Shown here: positions 22,114 to 31,205 of the stretch, piece after piece
How the letters are laid out: the number at the start of each line of letters is the position of its first letter
Position numbering within the stretch: position 1 is the first letter of the stretch
Origin: Legionella sp. PATHC035
GTDB taxonomy: Bacteria > Pseudomonadota > Gammaproteobacteria > Legionellales > Legionellaceae
Assembly: GCF_026191115.1 (NCBI RefSeq)
Contig: NZ_JAPHOT010000001.1
Span: 3,581,001 to 3,645,000, forward strand
Length of the DNA stretch: 64,000 nucleotides
Direction: 5' to 3'
Notes under the pieces: generated by a model
Told to the model about the DNA's origin: nothing
Databases searched by the model: none
The model's input: only the letters and a program-made list of their open reading frames with translations
Position numbers and translations under genes: made by a program

Positions 22114-23385
22114 ATGACTTTTACCCCACCAGCATTTGAAACATTTAAAATCAGTACGCTAAACTTGAAACCTAAATACTCTCTTTTATTGGAAAGATAC
22201 AACATTATGGATGGTGCGAATAGTGGCGGATCAAATTCTTGTCTTGAGGTACTAATCGCCAGAACAAATGATGTAATAACATGTAAAACGGATAGAGAGT
22301 CACAAGTTGAGGTATTCAATTTATTAATTAATGAGCTCCGTCAAATTCCCAAGGAAAATGAGAAACAAATTGAACAGGGTGCCTTATTTTTGCTGGGTGC
22401 ATTGCTTCATCGCTATTTTCGCTTAATTAAAGAATATGATGATTTTAATAGTTACGCGTCCTGGACTATCTTTGGCAAATGTGAAGTAACCAGTTGTCGG
22501 TTATTCTTAGCAATAAGGAAAGCCTTGCATTTTAAAGAGATAGAGGTCGTTAAAAAGAGATTTAGAGAAGAAGACTTAAAAATTCTTGATGCGGTTACTG
22601 CAGTAGAGGCCTTGGAAACGTTCCGCGACAATATGCTCATGGAAAATAAAGATAAAGTTCCTCAGTTTATGAAATACCCCCATTTTGCAAAAGATGAAAA
22701 TTTTAAACAGTATTTAGGGGACATGATCAAAGAACAGACCAAACGTGGTGAAGCATGCTTGCGCCGATTTAAAGCAATCCATTTTGTTCAATCTCTAGCA
22801 CTACAAATCGAAGAAGAACGTAAGGAGGTTGAAAAGGATATAGAAAAATGGTGTAAGGCTATCGCAAAGGATTATAAAGATTTTAATGAATTTAGACTTT
22901 TAAATGATGTAGCTATTCTTGAAAGTATCATGAAGCATGTCAAATCAGAGAGAGCAAGAAACATAATATTCAAATTATTTTATACCCCTTTCATCCAAGA
23001 CAATTTAGAAGCTACGGATCACAGTACGTTCCAAACAAAAATGAAAGAATGCCATAATTTTACTTGCAGCTTTATGCTTTTTGGTGGCTATGTTTTATTA
23101 CTGCAACAGCCCAAATTGCTTGACTCAGACTTGTTATTTACCATGCAACAGGCTTTAGGATTGGAGAAATCTGTTGATGAGTTGACTGTTGAGGATATGC
23201 GTGATGGAGTGAAGTTTCTTAGAGAGTATCTTGAAACAGAACCTGCTATTTCGAATGATGTATTAGATTATGAGTTTTTTGGAGGTAAAGATAAGATGAG
23301 GGGCGCTATTACAAGAGCGGAAAAAGAATTGACTTTGCCCAAAATTTCCCAAAAAGAGAGCACCGAAATAGTCTTCACCTATTAA
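22114..23385 (+). CDS. Orphan 423-residue protein, candidate effector
   Basis: A mostly helical, charged protein with no recognised domain. It has a strong ribosome-binding site (AAGGAGG) before the ATG. A coiled-coil-like segment lies near residues 225-255 (LALQIEEERKEVEKDIEKW). The C-terminus has several glutamates followed by a short hydrophobic end (RAEKELTLPKISQKESTEI then VFTY), which is compatible with, but does not prove, a Dot/Icm E-block signal. It is probably cotranscribed with the 194-residue gene upstream. Confidence 0.72.
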   Translation: MTFTPPAFETFKISTLNLKPKYSLLLERYNIMDGANSGGSNSCLEVLIARTNDVITCKTDRESQVEVFNLLINELRQIPKENEKQIEQGALFLLGALLHRYFRLIKEYDDFNSYASWTIFGKCEVTSCRLFLAIRKALHFKEIEVVKKRFREEDLKILDAVTAVEALETFRDNMLMENKDKVPQFMKYPHFAKDENFKQYLGDMIKEQTKRGEACLRRFKAIHFVQSLALQIEEERKEVEKDIEKWCKAIAKDYKDFNEFRLLNDVAILESIMKHVKSERARNIIFKLFYTPFIQDNLEATDHSTFQTKMKECHNFTCSFMLFGGYVLLLQQPKLLDSDLLFTMQQALGLEKSVDELTVEDMRDGVKFLREYLETEPAISNDVLDYEFFGGKDKMRGAITRAEKELTLPKISQKESTEIVFTY

Positions 23386-23390
23386 TTTAT

Positions 23391-23464
23391 TATAAGGTAG
23401 TTTGAAAAAGCTCTTTAAGAGCAACGCTCTCGAATTTTGTTACTCGTTCAGACTACCTATTATA
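23391..23464. repeat. Nested inverted repeat at the convergent end of two genes
   Basis: The arm AGGTAGTTTGAA (23395-23406) pairs with TTCAGACTACCT (23447-23458) with a single G-U wobble. Between them lies a second palindrome, GCTCTTTAAGAGC (23410-23422), and an alternative AGAGCAACGCTCT. The right arm covers the last codons and stop of the minus-strand gene ending at 23453. It may serve as a two-way terminator, though it lacks a clear U-run. Confidence 0.55.
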
Positions 23465-24265
23465 ATTTGACGAGGCCTTAGCCTTAAAAAAAGGCTTAGA
23501 CACGAGTATTCTTCTTTTTAAAAACTCATTTTCTTGTTCTACATAATCAAGATCGAAACGAAATAAATTAAATTTTGTTTTTTTATCATAAATATCGATT
23601 TCTTCGATTCTTTTTAGTTTATTAACCAAATTTACAGACAGAGGAAGTCCACACAATTCCATGAATACTTTAATAAACCACATGGTTACCATCATGGTTA
23701 TCAACACGGAATCAGGTATTGATTTATAAAATGCAATCATTGTAAAAATCATACTATCTAAACCTGATGCCAAAAATGAGGATAGAAAAAATCGACTGGC
23801 CATATATTTTCCTCGAACTCTAATCTTGGTTTTGGCGATAAGGTATGAATTAAGCGATTCAGAAAGAAGGTAACTGATGAAAGAGGCCAAGATAATTCTG
23901 AAGTTAGTGGCTAATAGTGTATCAAAAAGAGCATTATTTGTTGCAAAATTAGGGTTGGGCATATGGATTACGATTTGGCCGTATAAAATGAAAAACACAT
24001 TAAATATAAATCCACACCAAATAGTACGTCGTGCGTATTTATAACCATATACCTCGGTGATCAGATCAGAAAGTAAAAACGACAATGGGAAGATTAAGGT
24101 TCCAGCATCTGTCGTTAACCCCCAAATACGAATTAGACGTGGATCAAACCAATTAGCCAAGACGATGATCATGGTATAGGTTAAGGTTAAATACCATAAA
24201 TAACTTGAATGAATAATAACGGGACTATTTTTAGATGAGTCGTTTATTGCTGTATCCATTTTCAA
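23453..24265 (-). CDS. VUT-family (YhhQ-like) membrane transporter, second copy
   Basis: A 270-residue member of the VUT/DUF165 family, whose E. coli member YhhQ imports queuosine precursors. About six membrane helices are visible; the family segments FPLSFLLSDLITEVYGYKYA and FISYLLSESLNSYLIAKTKI are present. Its start overlaps the stop of the upstream paralogue by four bases (ATGA), so the two are translationally coupled. It is longer than E. coli YhhQ (221) through a C-terminal charged tail. The substrate is not certain. Confidence 0.85.
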   Translation of the reverse strand: MKMDTAINDSSKNSPVIIHSSYLWYLTLTYTMIIVLANWFDPRLIRIWGLTTDAGTLIFPLSFLLSDLITEVYGYKYARRTIWCGFIFNVFFILYGQIVIHMPNPNFATNNALFDTLLATNFRIILASFISYLLSESLNSYLIAKTKIRVRGKYMASRFFLSSFLASGLDSMIFTMIAFYKSIPDSVLITMMVTMWFIKVFMELCGLPLSVNLVNKLKRIEEIDIYDKKTKFNLFRFDLDYVEQENEFLKRRILVSKPFFKAKASSNYNR

Positions 24266-25230
24266 AGCTCTAATGAGAACGGGTTGAAATTGGTTTTCAA
24301 ATCATAATGATCGATATTATCTTTTCTTTTTAAATAGTTTGAAACGTGATACGTAATCGGTAATGCACATACTTCATACAAAACTTTGAATAAATACATC
24401 GTGCCGATGATTTGCCAAATTCCAGCGTAAGGTATTATGTATAAAAAGGCAATATGAGTAAAAATGAGTGTATCAATACCAACGCCAATCACGGTACTTG
24501 TAATGGCACGAAGCCAAAGCCGCTCTCCAGAAGTTAGCACTTTCAGTTTGGCCAAAATTATTGAATTGGTAAATTCACCAAAAAAATAACTGATGATTGA
24601 AGCTAAGAAAACCCTTAAAGTACCATGGTATATAGTCGCATATGCTTCTTGGTGTGGCCAGTAGGGGGATGGGGTCAAATAGATGGTAAGCCAGGTACCT
24701 AAAAATACAATCGTATTCGCGAGTAATGCCATCCAAATAATTCGTCTGCTCACTTTGAATCCGTATACTTCGGTTAAAATGTCATCAAACACATAAGTTA
24801 ACGGGAAAAAAACTAAACCGGCAGCAAAACTGATGGAACCAAAAGCTGCGATTTTAAAAGCAGCTAAATTCGATAAGATTAAAAAAGTTGTAAACAATAT
24901 TCCTACACTGATGACACTGGATTTGTTTGCTGCACTTTGCTTTGGAAATTTTTTGATTAAATCGAGATTATTGGTTTGTTCTGCAGTATATAAAGCTGCA
25001 ATATGTGCAACATCTTCATGCGAAAAATTGTCCAGCCAAGTTTTTTGATACAATTCACTCACAGGCTTATCAAATGTTTCTGCTTTACCTGTTACTTGGA
25101 CTGTAACATAAACTTTCTGGGTATTTTGATAATGGTCATCAATTCCAATAATCCGATATGGACTAGAAATAATTTTATCTGCCGGTACTTGAAATAGTTG
25201 TTTAATTTGATGAAATAATTTATTGATCAT
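24262..25230 (-). CDS. VUT-family (YhhQ-like) transporter with N-terminal soluble extension
   Basis: A 322-residue VUT/DUF165 protein. After about residue 105 it follows the family pattern: FFPLTYVFDDILTEVYGFKV and SIISYFFGEFTNSIILAKLK, with about six helices. The first 100 residues form a hydrophilic domain (PYRIIGIDDHYQNTQKVYVT; VSELYQKTWLDNFSHEDVAH) that is not part of YhhQ and that I do not recognise. It is the first gene of a two-gene paralogous operon and is divergent from the acetyltransferase gene 21 bases away. No preQ1 riboswitch fits in that short gap. Confidence 0.85.
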   Translation of the reverse strand: MINKLFHQIKQLFQVPADKIISSPYRIIGIDDHYQNTQKVYVTVQVTGKAETFDKPVSELYQKTWLDNFSHEDVAHIAALYTAEQTNNLDLIKKFPKQSAANKSSVISVGILFTTFLILSNLAAFKIAAFGSISFAAGLVFFPLTYVFDDILTEVYGFKVSRRIIWMALLANTIVFLGTWLTIYLTPSPYWPHQEAYATIYHGTLRVFLASIISYFFGEFTNSIILAKLKVLTSGERLWLRAITSTVIGVGIDTLIFTHIAFLYIIPYAGIWQIIGTMYLFKVLYEVCALPITYHVSNYLKRKDNIDHYDLKTNFNPFSLEL

Positions 25231-25251
25231 GATTTGATATGAGGAACAATA

Positions 25252-25887
25252 ATGTCTGGCCGATTGATTATGCCTAATAATAACACAAAAGTCAGTACAC
25301 TTGTGCCCGGAATAATTGTTGGTGCTTCAATTCAAATGGAGCCCCTTGCCATAACGCATTATGAATTTTTGCGTTCCCCAGCAAATGATCCGCGCATTTG
25401 GACTTATATGCCCAATAAAGCGAATGGTGAGTTTTATGAATCCTGGTTTCAAGACTGTTTGATGAAGCAGATTCAAGGCATACAATTCACCTATGTAATA
25501 AGGCGAATCAAAGATAATGCATTAATTGGAAGCCGTGCCTACTATGAGATAGAGGCACAGCATAAAAAGTTGGAAGTTGGCTACGGTTGGCTTACCCCAT
25601 CAGCGTGGGGTAAGCGATATAATCATGAATCTTTGTTATTATTATTTCAGAATGCTTTTGAAGCATGGAATATGAATCGAGTCCAAATTGCAACAGATCC
25701 ATGTAACGTCAAAAACTATAATACCTTAAAAAAATTAGGTGCGAAGAAGGAAGGTATTCTGCGCCAGCACATGATCCATCATAATGGTCACATTACGGAT
25801 ACGGCGTTATTTAGTATTCTTGCTGAGGAATGGCCTGGTGTGAAAAAGAGGTTGGTGGCGCGATTACAGCGTATAGGGGAGTTATGA
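25252..25887 (+). CDS. GNAT-family N-acetyltransferase (RimJ/RimL-like)
   Basis: A 211-residue acetyltransferase of the ribosomal-protein/antibiotic GNAT subgroup. Visible elements are strand beta4 LEVGYGWLTPSAWGKRYNHE, where the acetyl-CoA pyrophosphate loop lies, and the C-terminal ATDPCNVKNYNTLKKLGAKK followed by EGILRQHM, typical of RimL-like enzymes. The substrate cannot be deduced. It stands alone, divergent from the VUT operon. Confidence 0.85.
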   Translation: MSGRLIMPNNNTKVSTLVPGIIVGASIQMEPLAITHYEFLRSPANDPRIWTYMPNKANGEFYESWFQDCLMKQIQGIQFTYVIRRIKDNALIGSRAYYEIEAQHKKLEVGYGWLTPSAWGKRYNHESLLLLFQNAFEAWNMNRVQIATDPCNVKNYNTLKKLGAKKEGILRQHMIHHNGHITDTALFSILAEEWPGVKKRLVARLQRIGEL

Positions 25888-26036
25888 TAGAAAGACCTCC
25901 TATTCGATTTGCTTGTTATACGTCATTTATTAACTAAAAAGTACAGAAAATAAGTAAACTATATAAAAAAAGCTTTTATCTTGTTGTAATGAACAAAAAG
26001 ACTTAAAATCGAGCACTTTTTTATGGGCGCACCACT

Positions 26037-27224
26037 ATGTCTAAAATAATTGCAACACCCAAGAATTCTTTTTTTAATGATTTACTAATGAAGCAACGTT
26101 TTTTAACTCAACCTAATGCGCCTTTTAAATGGGATGAGATGATTGCTAAAAAAGAAAATATAAAAAAAATAAAGCGCGATAAAGACGGCAATGTCCTCTG
26201 TGATTACATTGAATCTCGGTTCGCTCATGCTCATGCCAAACTCATTAATGCTAAATTAAGGGAAAGAATTGCAAGCGCAAATGATATGGACCATTTAGAC
26301 GTTCGAAACATCTTAGCCTATTTCATTAGCGAGGATATAAGTAAGCACTCATCTCCGAGCTCCCAAATTAATTCTTTTCGCCGATGGGTAGATACAGCGC
26401 TTATCTTGAGGAAAATGCATAATTATGAAGGATATTTTTTGGTGCGTGACACTTTAATCGAAATGGATAGAGAGAATCAATTAACTGAAAATAAAATGTT
26501 TAAATCCTATCTTAAAAAGTACCACCAATTAGTACAAATCGATGCCACACTGATTGATGAGCAGTTAAGAGCTGATTACAGCAGAATCTCATTAAACAGT
26601 TTTGCAAACCCAGACGGTTTTGCTAAGAGAGTGAAAGCGAGCCCTGAGCTTAAAACATTTTTTGAGGGTAGGGAGTACATAGAGTCCTGTATTAAAAGAG
26701 AGATAAATGAAGCTGAGGAAGACACTCAAATTAAGCGTTTTTGTCACTGGATTGACATAGCGATTAGTCTAAGAAAAAAACATAATTATGAGGGATATTT
26801 TTTAGTGATTAGCAATTTACAATTGCACGATAAGATCATTCAAGGCGACTTTCCCAGGTCTTATCTCAAAAAGTACAACCAACTTCTTGAGCATGCTAGT
26901 CCTTTCGGCAATTTTGCAACCCTCAGAAAAATATGGGATGAAGATAATTCCCCTAATAAATTAAGAGCTACATTTTACTGGTCCAAAGAGTTAGCTAATC
27001 TTAATGAAAAAATGGACCAGCAAGAAGATAATAGGGAAGTACTCGCTACAATGCATCAAGAAAAAAATAGAAAACTTGCTCTGATCAATAAAGAGCAGCA
27101 AAGTTTTGCTGATCGTGCTGGAAGCTACTCAACGAGTATACCGAAGCATTTAAAATCTAAGTATGCCACGATCCAGGAACAATACAAAAACCGTAAAGAA
27201 AAAGGAAATGTCCCCCATCCATAG
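26037..27224 (+). CDS. RasGEF-like protein with a duplicated motif, candidate effector
   Basis: A 395-residue soluble protein. Residues 111-144 (FRRWVDTALILRKMHNYEGY then FLV) and 232-265 (FCHWIDIAISLRKKHNYEGY then FLV) are clear repeats. Each is followed by SYLKKYxQL (157-165 and 275-283). The pattern resembles the RasGEF (Cdc25) catalytic-core segment in which a helix leads to an N(F/Y)xG motif. The C-terminus is basic and coiled. Guanine-exchange effectors are known in Legionella (for example LegG2), so a small-GTPase target in the host is possible; this is inference. The gene stands alone, and the preceding 150 bases are AT-rich without a clear promoter. Confidence 0.72.
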   Translation: MSKIIATPKNSFFNDLLMKQRFLTQPNAPFKWDEMIAKKENIKKIKRDKDGNVLCDYIESRFAHAHAKLINAKLRERIASANDMDHLDVRNILAYFISEDISKHSSPSSQINSFRRWVDTALILRKMHNYEGYFLVRDTLIEMDRENQLTENKMFKSYLKKYHQLVQIDATLIDEQLRADYSRISLNSFANPDGFAKRVKASPELKTFFEGREYIESCIKREINEAEEDTQIKRFCHWIDIAISLRKKHNYEGYFLVISNLQLHDKIIQGDFPRSYLKKYNQLLEHASPFGNFATLRKIWDEDNSPNKLRATFYWSKELANLNEKMDQQEDNREVLATMHQEKNRKLALINKEQQSFADRAGSYSTSIPKHLKSKYATIQEQYKNRKEKGNVPHP

Positions 27225-27261
27225 ATCCAAGAGGGGGGTAAAAATTTAGAGACTGGCCAAT

Positions 27262-27303
27262 GAAAAATGATTTATCTCCCAAAAGTACTTTGAGAGACAA
27301 ATC
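27262..27303 (-). terminator. Rho-independent terminator of clpB
   Basis: Read on the minus strand, GATTTGTCTCTC pairs with GGGAGATAAATC over 12 positions (two G-U pairs) around a loop of 11 bases and is followed by ATTTTTC. It starts 8 bases after the clpB stop codon. Confidence 0.75.
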
Positions 27304-27310
27304 CTTGCAA

Positions 27311-29887
27311 CTAGTGGCTCTTAAACTGCATCTCGCCATCCTTATAGGTTACTTTAATCGTTTCACCTGCTTTAAATTTCCCTGTCAATATATCTTGAGC
27401 CAAAGGATTTTCCATTTGTTGCTGAATGGTACGTTTTAAAGGTCTTGCACCATATACCGGATCAAAACCTGCTTCTGCTAAATGCGTTAAAGCTTCTTGA
27501 GTTACATCAAGATGAATATCTTGATGCTTCAGGCGTTTTTGCAAATAGGCAATTTGAATTGCAGCAATTTTTGCAATTTGCTCTTTTTCAAGTGAATGAA
27601 AGACCACAGTATCATCTATACGATTAATAAATTCAGGACGAAAATGCTGTCGAACCATTTCCATTACTGCATCTTTAATTTGTTCGTATTTGAATTTATT
27701 ACCCATTTCTTGGATGAGGTTGGATCCAAGATTTGAGGTCATGACAATAATGGTATTGCGGAAATCTACGGTACGCCCTTGGCCATCTGTCAAACGACCA
27801 TCGTCCATGACTTGTAACAGTATATTGAACACATCGGCATGTGCCTTTTCTACTTCATCAAGTAATATCACAGAATAAGGTCTACGACGAACTGCCTCCG
27901 TTAAATATCCTCCTTCTTCATAACCTACGTATCCTGGTGGTGCTCCAATCAGACGAGCAACAGAATGTTTTTCCATAAATTCCGACATGTCAATTCGTAC
28001 CATGGCTTCTTCTGTATCAAAGAGGAACGAAGCCAATGCCTTACATAGTTCTGTTTTACCTACACCAGTTGGGCCAAGGAATAAAAATGAACCGATGGGG
28101 CGATTAGGATCGGATAAACCAGCACGTGAACGGCGAATCGCATTGGAGACAGCATCTATGGCCTCATTTTGGCCTATAAGACGATTATGCAATACTTCCT
28201 CCATCCGCAGTAATTTTTCTTTTTCGCCCTCCATCATTTTGGCAACAGGGATACCTGTCCATTTAGAAACGACTTCGGCAACCTCATCTTCTGTCACTTT
28301 GTTACGTACTAATTTATTCTCATGAGATTCTACTTCAGCTACTTGGGCTAAGCGCTTTTCAAGTTCTGGAATACGTCCATATTGTAACTCAGACATACGA
28401 CTCAGATCCCCAGCTCGGCGTGCAGTTTCCATTTCAAGTTTTGCTTGCTCCAGTGATTCTTTAATTTGGGTGGCTCCTTGCATCGTTGCTTTTTCAGCTT
28501 TCCATACTTCCTCCAAATCAGAATAGTTATGTTCCAACTCGTCAATGGTATGTTGCAAATCTTCAAGCCGCTTTTTAGATGCTTCATCATGTTCTTTTTT
28601 GAGGGCTTCACGTTCAATTTTCAGTTGAATCAAACGTCGCTCCAATTTATCCATACTTTCTGGTTTTGAATCGATTTCCATACGAATCAAACTTCCTGCT
28701 TCATCGATTAAATCAATCGCTTTATCCGGTAATTGTCTGTCGGTAATATAACGATGAGATAAAGTAGCCGCTGCGACAATCGCTGGATCAGTAATTTCAA
28801 CTCCATGATGTACTTCATAACGCTCTTTTAGACCCCGAAGAATGGCAATTGTGTCCTCAACACTGGGCTCATCAACCAAAACCTTCTGGAAGCGTCGTTC
28901 TAAAGCAGCATCTTTTTCGATGTATTGACGATATTCATCCAAGGTGGTTGCACCGATGCAATGAAGTTCGCCGCGTGCTAAAGCGGGTTTCAACATGTTG
29001 CCTGCATCCATTGCGCCCTCAGCTTTTCCTGCGCCAACCATGGTATGAATTTCATCGATAAAGAGAATAATCTGACCTTCTTGTTTGGCTAAATCATTAA
29101 GAACAGCTTTAAGCCGTTCTTCGAATTCACCGCGATATTTTGCTCCAGCGATTAAGGCGCCCATATCGAGAGAGAGTAAGCGTTTGTTCTTTAAACCTTC
29201 AGGCACCTCGCCATTAATGATGCGCTGAGCCAATCCTTCAACAATCGCGGTTTTTCCTACACCGGGTTCACCGATTAAAACCGGATTGTTTTTAGTGCGT
29301 CTTTGCAACACTTGGATGGTTCTACGAATTTCATCATCACGACCAATTACAGGATCTAATTTACCTTGTTCCGCACGAGCGGTTAAGTCAAGCGTATATT
29401 TTTCTAAAGCTTGACGTTGCTCCTCGGCGTTAGGATCGTTAATCGTTTCACCACCTCGTAGTTCTTTGATTGCGCTTTCGATGGCTTTCACTTCGCCACC
29501 AGCTTGTTTCATGATCCGACAGAGACTACCTTCTTCGCTAATTGCTGCTAACACAAAAAGTTCACTGGAGATAAAATTGTCTTTCTTTTGTTGGGCTAGC
29601 TTATCCGTAAGATTTAATAACCGGTTTAATCCATTGGAAATGTGGATATCACCACCAGTTCCAGATACTTTAGGAAGTTTATCCAATGCTTGATCTAAAA
29701 GTGTTCTTAATAGAGGAATATTAACTCCGGCTTTACTGAGCAAGGGCCTGCAACTCCCTCCTTGCTGATCGAGAAGAGCCTTCATGAGATGTTCTGGTTC
29801 TATAAAGCCATTATCTCTTCCCAGAGCCATTGATTGGGCATCTGCTAAGGCTATTTGAAACTTTGATGTTAGTTTATCCATTCTCAT
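27311..29887 (-). CDS. clpB: ATP-dependent disaggregase ClpB
   Basis: Hsp100 chaperone that threads aggregated proteins through its ring together with DnaK. With ATG 29887 (preceded by AAGGTTAT) it has 858 residues (E. coli 857), beginning [20 protein letters not shown]. It has the N-domain, first AAA+ module (Walker [29 protein letters not shown]), coiled-coil middle domain (about 400-520) and second AAA+ module (Walker [29 protein letters not shown]). A reading frame extends 16 residues further upstream, but that extension is unlike ClpB. I could not find a convincing sigma-32 promoter upstream. Confidence 0.97.
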   Translation of the reverse strand: MRMDKLTSKFQIALADAQSMALGRDNGFIEPEHLMKALLDQQGGSCRPLLSKAGVNIPLLRTLLDQALDKLPKVSGTGGDIHISNGLNRLLNLTDKLAQQKKDNFISSELFVLAAISEEGSLCRIMKQAGGEVKAIESAIKELRGGETINDPNAEEQRQALEKYTLDLTARAEQGKLDPVIGRDDEIRRTIQVLQRRTKNNPVLIGEPGVGKTAIVEGLAQRIINGEVPEGLKNKRLLSLDMGALIAGAKYRGEFEERLKAVLNDLAKQEGQIILFIDEIHTMVGAGKAEGAMDAGNMLKPALARGELHCIGATTLDEYRQYIEKDAALERRFQKVLVDEPSVEDTIAILRGLKERYEVHHGVEITDPAIVAAATLSHRYITDRQLPDKAIDLIDEAGSLIRMEIDSKPESMDKLERRLIQLKIEREALKKEHDEASKKRLEDLQHTIDELEHNYSDLEEVWKAEKATMQGATQIKESLEQAKLEMETARRAGDLSRMSELQYGRIPELEKRLAQVAEVESHENKLVRNKVTEDEVAEVVSKWTGIPVAKMMEGEKEKLLRMEEVLHNRLIGQNEAIDAVSNAIRRSRAGLSDPNRPIGSFLFLGPTGVGKTELCKALASFLFDTEEAMVRIDMSEFMEKHSVARLIGAPPGYVGYEEGGYLTEAVRRRPYSVILLDEVEKAHADVFNILLQVMDDGRLTDGQGRTVDFRNTIIVMTSNLGSNLIQEMGNKFKYEQIKDAVMEMVRQHFRPEFINRIDDTVVFHSLEKEQIAKIAAIQIAYLQKRLKHQDIHLDVTQEALTHLAEAGFDPVYGARPLKRTIQQQMENPLAQDILTGKFKAGETIKVTYKDGEMQFKSH

Positions 29888-30070
29888 AATATATAACCTT
29901 TTAGTAGGTGTTAATTTTCTGCAAATGTTCACCACGTTTCATCGTGAGCGATCTGAGTTCAAAAAAAATACCTTGATACGAATGAGCACCGCGTATTTTT
30001 CTTGGTTGAGAGTGTCCAAACCGCTCTCAAATACAGCTTTTTCCCACAGTATTCAAAATGTGACGAATAC

Positions 30071-30099
30071 TTACAATTTTCTTGTATCTACCGTAAAAT
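30071..30099 (+). promoter_or_regulatory. Putative sigma-70 promoter of the S49 protease gene
   Basis: TTACAA (30071-30076), a 17-base spacer and TAAAAT (30094-30099), giving a leader of about 27 bases before the ATG at 30133. Confidence 0.4.
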
Positions 30100-30132
30100 G
30101 AGGTTTAATTTAATTATTTCAAGTGACTCATT

Positions 30133-31086
30133 ATGACAAATGACCATCCTTCTAATTCTACTCCGGATTCGCAAGCTTTGCTGAACCAAATTATCATTGA
30201 TTACATGAAAGAGGCAAAGAGGAAACGCAGATGGAAATGGATAATGCGTGTTATTTATTTGTTAATTATTTTATTTATTGTCTATCGCGTGTCATTAAGT
30301 ACTAATGAAGACTCAGGCCTCAATGTCAAAGATCATGTCGGTGTAATCGATATAACCGGTGAAATGGCTGAGGCGAAAGCCAATGCAGATGATTTCGCTA
30401 AGGGATTGGATTCAGCTTATAAAAATTCAGGGTTAAAGGCATTAATTATTCGCATCAATAGCCCTGGAGGCAGTCCGGTTCAGGCTGAGTACATGTATAA
30501 CATGATCAAGTTTTATCAAAAAAAATATCCGGATATAAAAATATATTCAGTGTGTGTGGATGCGTGTGCGTCTGCTGCATATTATGTTGCTGTTGCAACG
30601 GATATGATTTATGCAAGCCCTGCAAGCATGGTGGGGTCTATTGGGGTTTTGTATAATGGTTTTGGTTTTGTTGATCTGATCAATAAAATTGGTATTTCTC
30701 GTAGATTACAAACATCAGGTGTCAATAAGTCATTTTTGGATCCTTTCTCTCCTGAAACCGATTTTGCGAAACAAAAATTGCAAGTGATGCTGGATCAGGT
30801 TCATCAACAATTTATTAATAGAGTAAAAGAAGGGCGGGGAAGTCGTTTACATATTGATGATGAGACATTTTCTGGCCTTTTTTGGACTGGTGAACAAGCT
30901 TTAACTATGGGGTTAATTGATGGTTTTGCGAGCAGCGGACAGTTGGCTCGTGACGTGATTAAAATTCCTGATGTTATTGACTATACTCATAAGCAAAATC
31001 TGTTTGATCGCGTAACCAGAAATCTGGGAACTGCATTGGCTGACGAGCTTCCTTTAAGTTTCGGAGCCAAACAAGGGTTTCAATAA
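30133..31086 (+). CDS. S49 family membrane serine protease (short SppA type)
   Basis: A 317-residue signal-peptide-peptidase-like protease. One membrane anchor lies near residues 38-54 (MRVIYLLIILFIVYRVS); the catalytic part faces the periplasm. The S49 core is plain: IIRINSPGGSPVQAEYMYNM, then the nucleophile Ser147 in DACASAAYYVA and the general-base Lys199 in TSGVNKS, the Ser/Lys dyad of the family. It is half the length of E. coli SppA (tandem domains), matching the single-domain SppA36K form. It stands alone, divergent from clpB. Confidence 0.92.
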   Translation: MTNDHPSNSTPDSQALLNQIIIDYMKEAKRKRRWKWIMRVIYLLIILFIVYRVSLSTNEDSGLNVKDHVGVIDITGEMAEAKANADDFAKGLDSAYKNSGLKALIIRINSPGGSPVQAEYMYNMIKFYQKKYPDIKIYSVCVDACASAAYYVAVATDMIYASPASMVGSIGVLYNGFGFVDLINKIGISRRLQTSGVNKSFLDPFSPETDFAKQKLQVMLDQVHQQFINRVKEGRGSRLHIDDETFSGLFWTGEQALTMGLIDGFASSGQLARDVIKIPDVIDYTHKQNLFDRVTRNLGTALADELPLSFGAKQGFQ

Positions 31087-31107
31087 ATTTGTAGTTTGGA
31101 TTTTTTG

Positions 31108-31138
31108 TAGCCCGGATTAGCGTCGTGTGATCCGGGCT
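31108..31138. repeat. GGATTA-type palindromic repeat
   Basis: TAGCCCGGAT and ATCCGGGCT flank a short centre (TAGCGTCGTGTG). It is the same family as the pair at 19161 and lies between the convergent S49 and suhB genes. The bases that follow (31141-31190, CCCCCTAACTCGTTC) hold a fragment of another common intergenic repeat. Confidence 0.65.
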
Positions 31139-31205
31139 GGAGTCCTGAAAAGAGAATCCCCCTAACTCGTTCGAAGAGAGGGGATAGGGTTCACAATAAT
31201 TGTTC

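Noticed and set aside
25231-25251. preQ1 riboswitch for the VUT operon
   Set aside because: Only 21 bases separate the divergent genes, too few for an aptamer, and no preQ1 consensus is visible.
28402-28669. Frames on either strand inside clpB
   Set aside because: They fall in the coiled-coil middle domain of a well-conserved gene and follow its codon pattern in shifted frames.
29888-30130. Heat-shock (sigma-32) promoter for clpB
   Set aside because: A TTGAA-like -35 can be found on the minus strand, but no CCCCAT-type -10 follows at the right distance.
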